From: Aquabacterium sp029268225
Lineage (GTDB): Bacteria; Pseudomonadota; Gammaproteobacteria; Burkholderiales; Burkholderiaceae_C
Length of the DNA: 64,000 bases
Assembly: GCF_037482285.1 (NCBI RefSeq)
Contig: NZ_JBBEYB010000011.1
Coordinates: 1-64,000 of the forward strand
Direction of reading: 5' to 3'
Below are positions 61,321 through 64,000 of this stretch, in pieces (positions within the stretch are counted from its first letter, which is position 1; every line of letters starts with the position of its first letter). A program made the translations under genes and the position numbers. A model generated the notes under the pieces. The model saw nothing but the letters and a program-made list of their open reading frames with translations. It was not told the origin of the DNA and ran no database searches.

Positions 61321-62280
61321 TCATTGTCGCTGCTGGCGCTGCACGGCGCTTTCGAGCGCGTCAATGAAGCGTTGCGCGACGTCCCAGCCGGTCTGGTCGG
61401 TGATCTCCTGGAAGCAGGTCGGGCTGGTCACGTTGATCTCGGTGAGGCGGTCGCCGATGATGTCCAGGCCCACCAGCAGCAGGCCGCGTGCGGCCAGAAT
61501 CGGCCCCAGTTCGCGGGCAATCGCCCAGTCGGACTCACTCAAAGGCTGGGCCACACCCTTGCCGCCAGCCGCCAGGTTGCCACGCACCTCGCCGCCTTGC
61601 GGGATGCGGGCCAGCGCATAGGGCACGGGCTCGCCGTCGATCACCAGCACGCGCTTGTCACCTTCGCTGATGGCCGGCAGGAAGGCCTGCACCATGATGG
61701 TCTGCGTGCCGTCCTTGGTCAGCGTCTCGGCGATGCTGCCCAGGTTCAGGCCATCGTCCTTCACGCGGAAGATGCCCATGCCGCCCATGCCGTCCAGCGG
61801 CTTGAGGATGATGTCGCGGTGCTCGGTGTGGAAGGCGCGCACGGCCTCGATGCTGCGGGTGACCAGGGTGGGGGCGATGTGCAGCGGGAATTCGAGGATG
61901 GCCAGCTTTTCCGGGTGCTCGCGCAGCGCCTGTGGCTTGTTGAAGACGCGCGCGCCTTCGCGCTCGGCCTGGGTCAGCAGGTGGGTCGCGTACAGGTACT
62001 CGGCGTCAAACGGCGGGTCCTTGCGCATCAGCACCGCGTCCATGCTGCTCAGTGCGACCAGGGCCTGCTCCTGCTCGTCAAACCAGTCGTGCGCGTCGCC
62101 AGTCAGGGTGATGCGACGGGCCTGCGCCTGTACCAGACTGCCGCGCTGCCACACCACTTGTTGAGGCTCGCAGGCCCACAGCTCATGTCCGCGTGAGGCG
62201 GCCTCGCGCATCATCGCGAAGGTGCTGTCCTTGTAGGTCTTGAAGGTGTGCAGAGGGTCGGCGACAAACAGGAGTTTCAT
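61321..62280 (-). CDS. gshB: Glutathione synthetase
   Basis: The 319-residue ATP-grasp enzyme joins gamma-glutamylcysteine with glycine. It starts MKLLFVADPLHTFKTYKDST and has MDAVLMRKDPPFDAEYLYAT, ILKPLDGMGGMGIFRV (ATP-binding loop) and LTEINVTSPTCFQEI near the end. The ATG at 62280 gives the usual start. It lies between uup and benE. In many Burkholderiales gshB is next to PTS genes, but here ptsI is separated from it by uup and is on the other strand. Confidence 0.94.
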   Translation of the reverse strand: MKLLFVADPLHTFKTYKDSTFAMMREAASRGHELWACEPQQVVWQRGSLVQAQARRITLTGDAHDWFDEQEQALVALSSMDAVLMRKDPPFDAEYLYATHLLTQAEREGARVFNKPQALREHPEKLAILEFPLHIAPTLVTRSIEAVRAFHTEHRDIILKPLDGMGGMGIFRVKDDGLNLGSIAETLTKDGTQTIMVQAFLPAISEGDKRVLVIDGEPVPYALARIPQGGEVRGNLAAGGKGVAQPLSESDWAIARELGPILAARGLLLVGLDIIGDRLTEINVTSPTCFQEITDQTGWDVAQRFIDALESAVQRQQRQ

Positions 62281-62344
62281 GATGGTCTGCAGATCGAGGG
62301 TCGGGCGCACAAGCTCGGTGTGCGCCTGAGGTGTGCGGGGGGAT

Positions 62345-63553
62345 TCAAGGGGTGTCCGAAGGACGAGCCCTGAAGTGTTCCACGAACAGCGTCAGCACGC
62401 CGGCCACCAAGCCCCAGAAGGCCGAGCCCACGCCCATCAGCGTGACGCCCGACAGCGTCACCAGAAACGTGATAACGGCAGCCTCACGGTAGCGGGTGTC
62501 CTGCAGCGAGGCGGCCAGGCCGTTGGCGATGGTGCCCAGCAGGGCCAGTCCCGCCACGCCCATGATGAGCGCGGGGGGAAAGGCGGTCAAGACGCCGGCC
62601 ACGGCACCGCCCAGCGCGGCCATCACCAGGTAGAACAGACCGGCCATCAGGGCTGCGGTGTAGCGCTTGTGCGCATCCGGATGGGCGTGCGGCTGCAGCA
62701 CGATGGTGGCGGTGATGGCCGCCAGATTGAAGGCGTAGCCGCCAAAGGGCGCCAGCAGCACCGTGATCACCCCAGACCAGCTCATCAAGGGCGACACCGG
62801 CGTGCGATAGCCAAACACCCGGATGGCCGACACACCCGGCACTGCCTGCGAGGCCATGGTCACGATGAACAGCGGTAGTCCCATGCCCAGAATGGCCTGC
62901 CACGACCATTGTGGTGTCACCCAGACGGGCAGGGCTGGCTCCCAGCGCAAGGCCGCGGTGTGCAACTGGCCTTGCACAGTGGCCAGCAGCACCGCCACCA
63001 CCAGGACACCGGGGATGGCGTAGCGGGGCCACAGGCGTTTGCCAAGCAAGTAAGTGAGCAGCATGCCCACCACCAGCACCGGCTGAGGCGTGGCGGCCGC
63101 AAAGGCCAGCAGCGCAAACTTGGCCAGGATGCCGGCGAGCAAGGCGGCAGCCAGGGCCACAGGAATGCGGTTCATGACCCGCTCGAACCAGCCCGTGACC
63201 CCGCACAGCCACATCAACGCCCCGCACAGCACGAAGGCGCCGGTGGCTTCAGCCAGGCTCACGCCACCACCGGCTGCGCTCGCGATCACGGCCGCGCCAG
63301 GGGTGGACCAGGTGATGAGAATGGGGGCACGGGCCCACAGCGACAGGCCCAGCGTGCCCAGCCCCATGCCCACGCCCAGGGCCAGTACCCAGGACGTCAC
63401 CTGGGCCGGTGTGGCGCCCAGCGACTGGGCTGCATGAAAAATCAGGGCGATGGTGCTGGTGAAGCCCACCAGCGTGGCGACGAAGCCTGACGAGATCGCC
63501 GTGAGGGAGGTGTCCCGGGCGATCTGGCGCAGGGAAAGCGGCGCCTGGGTCAG
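62345..63553 (-). CDS. benE: BenE family benzoate/proton symporter
   Basis: The protein of about 402 residues has roughly 11-12 hydrophobic segments. Family hallmarks are WSTPGAAVIASAAGG, LAGILAKFALLAF, LPLFIVTMASQAVPGVSAIR and GVGSAFWGLVAGVLTLF. No ATG, GTG or TTG allows the complete first helix; the first such codon, GTG at 63469, cuts into helix 1. A CTG at 63553, overlapping the kup stop as CTGA, would give an N terminus (LRQIARDTSLTAISSGFVAT) like that of relatives such as YdcO. Substrate may not be benzoate; YdcO has no proven one. Confidence 0.85.
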   Translation of the reverse strand: MTQAPLSLRQIARDTSLTAISSGFVATLVGFTSTIALIFHAAQSLGATPAQVTSWVLALGVGMGLGTLGLSLWARAPILITWSTPGAAVIASAAGGGVSLAEATGAFVLCGALMWLCGVTGWFERVMNRIPVALAAALLAGILAKFALLAFAAATPQPVLVVGMLLTYLLGKRLWPRYAIPGVLVVAVLLATVQGQLHTAALRWEPALPVWVTPQWSWQAILGMGLPLFIVTMASQAVPGVSAIRVFGYRTPVSPLMSWSGVITVLLAPFGGYAFNLAAITATIVLQPHAHPDAHKRYTAALMAGLFYLVMAALGGAVAGVLTAFPPALIMGVAGLALLGTIANGLAASLQDTRYREAAVITFLVTLSGVTLMGVGSAFWGLVAGVLTLFVEHFRARPSDTP

Positions 63554-64000
63554 ATCTCCACCTTGGAGCCCAGTTCCACCACGCGGTTGGTGGGCAGGTT
63601 CAGGAAGGCCGCAGCACCGGAGGCGTTACGGTGCATGCTGGCAAACAGCTTCTCCCGCCAAGGCGCCATGCCCCCACCCATGGTCGGGATCACGATGTCA
63701 CGCGACAGGAAGTAACTTGTCTCCATGTCGTCCAGGAAAACGCTGTGCTCCTTGAGCAATTTGAGCGCACGCGGCACATCGGGCTCGTTTTTGAACCCGT
63801 AGTGAAGAATGACCTGCCAGCAGTCATTGCCCAAGTCTTCCACCTCAATCCGGTTCTTCAGTGGGATCCAGGGCACTTCATGCGAGCGCACCGTCACGAA
63901 CAGGTTTTGCTTGTGCAGCACCTTGTTGTGCTTGAGGTTGTGCAACAGCGCATTGGGGGTGGTGCCCGCATCGGCGTTCAGGAACACGGCCGTGCCATCC
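63550..64000 (-). CDS. kup: Low-affinity potassium transporter Kup, 3' part
   Basis: Only the last 150 or so codons are in the window; the gene continues past 64000. The visible part is the cytoplasmic C-terminal domain of Kup: VFLNADAGTTPNALLHNLKH, VLHKQNLFVTVRSHEVPW and the end MHRNASGAAAFLNLPTNRVV, which is highly conserved at the Kup C terminus. The transmembrane part lies outside. The stop overlaps the presumed CTG start of benE. Confidence 0.92.
   Translation of the reverse strand, partial: DGTAVFLNADAGTTPNALLHNLKHNKVLHKQNLFVTVRSHEVPWIPLKNRIEVEDLGNDCWQVILHYGFKNEPDVPRALKLLKEHSVFLDDMETSYFLSRDIVIPTMGGGMAPWREKLFASMHRNASGAAAFLNLPTNRVVELGSKVEI

Noticed and set aside
60117..61367. Plus-strand open frame of 416 codons
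   Set aside because: Antisense to uup; composition typical of a shadow frame.
1..64000. CRISPR arrays, prophage or conjugative elements
   Set aside because: No regularly spaced repeats, phage structural genes, integrase or transfer genes were found; the only mobile element seen is the IS5-group copy at the left edge.

Overview
The window reads as a chromosomal segment of a high-GC betaproteobacterium of the order Burkholderiales, Comamonadaceae-like. The basis is gene content and order that I recall from that group: rsmB, a DUF4390 gene, an NtrY-like kinase and an NtrX-like regulator in a row; pilB, pilC, pilD, coaE, zapD, yacG in a row; and uup, gshB, benE, kup. No ribosomal RNA lies here to fix the genus. 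Almost all genes are on the minus strand. After start codons are corrected, no gene-free stretch exceeds 300 bases.

Region 1 (1-27261) is a surface-polysaccharide locus read right to left. It starts with a WecA-type initiating sugar-phosphate transferase and the Wza/Wzb/Wzc export and tyrosine-kinase set. Next come a UDP-HexNAc 6-dehydrogenase and a 4-epimerase (predicted supply of UDP-GalNAcA) and a PglK/MsbA-like ABC exporter. Then comes a tightly overlapping legionaminic-acid operon: legB, legC, legG, legI, legH, ptmE, an acyltransferase, legF and an unknown AT-rich gene. It ends with three GT4 glycosyltransferases, an AsnB-type amidotransferase, an EpsG-type polymerase candidate, a further GT4 enzyme and an acyltransferase fragment. 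Together these predict an exported polymer that carries a nine-carbon legionaminic-type acid and an amidatable aminouronic acid. Both membrane O-acyltransferase genes are out of action as sequenced: one is cut by an IS5-group element at the left edge, and the other is out of frame at a run of ten G, which looks like a phase-variation switch.

Region 2 (27388-34764) is housekeeping: yacG, zapD, coaE, the type IV pilus genes pilD, pilC and pilB, and the lipid A flippase msbA.

Region 3 (34769-44558) is an LPS-core locus. Heptosyltransferase genes flank an AT-richer insert of GT11 fucosyltransferase-like, GT2, DUF5672 and DUF268 genes, with a DUF4254 gene coupled to waaC. One GT4 gene runs on the plus strand.

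Region 4 (44589-64000) starts with a translationally coupled cassette of DUF2760, Hsp70 and Hsp70-DUF3731 genes. After it come a DUF2242 lipoprotein, a YkgJ-type cysteine-cluster protein, tRNA-Phe, the NtrX/NtrY-like two-component pair with DUF4390 and rsmB, olsB, a plus-strand ptsI, uup, gshB, benE and the 3' end of kup.

The observations most worth following are the G-tract acyltransferase inside the leg operon, the unknown gene behind legF as a possible legionaminyl transferase, and the DUF2760/Hsp70/Hsp70 cassette.
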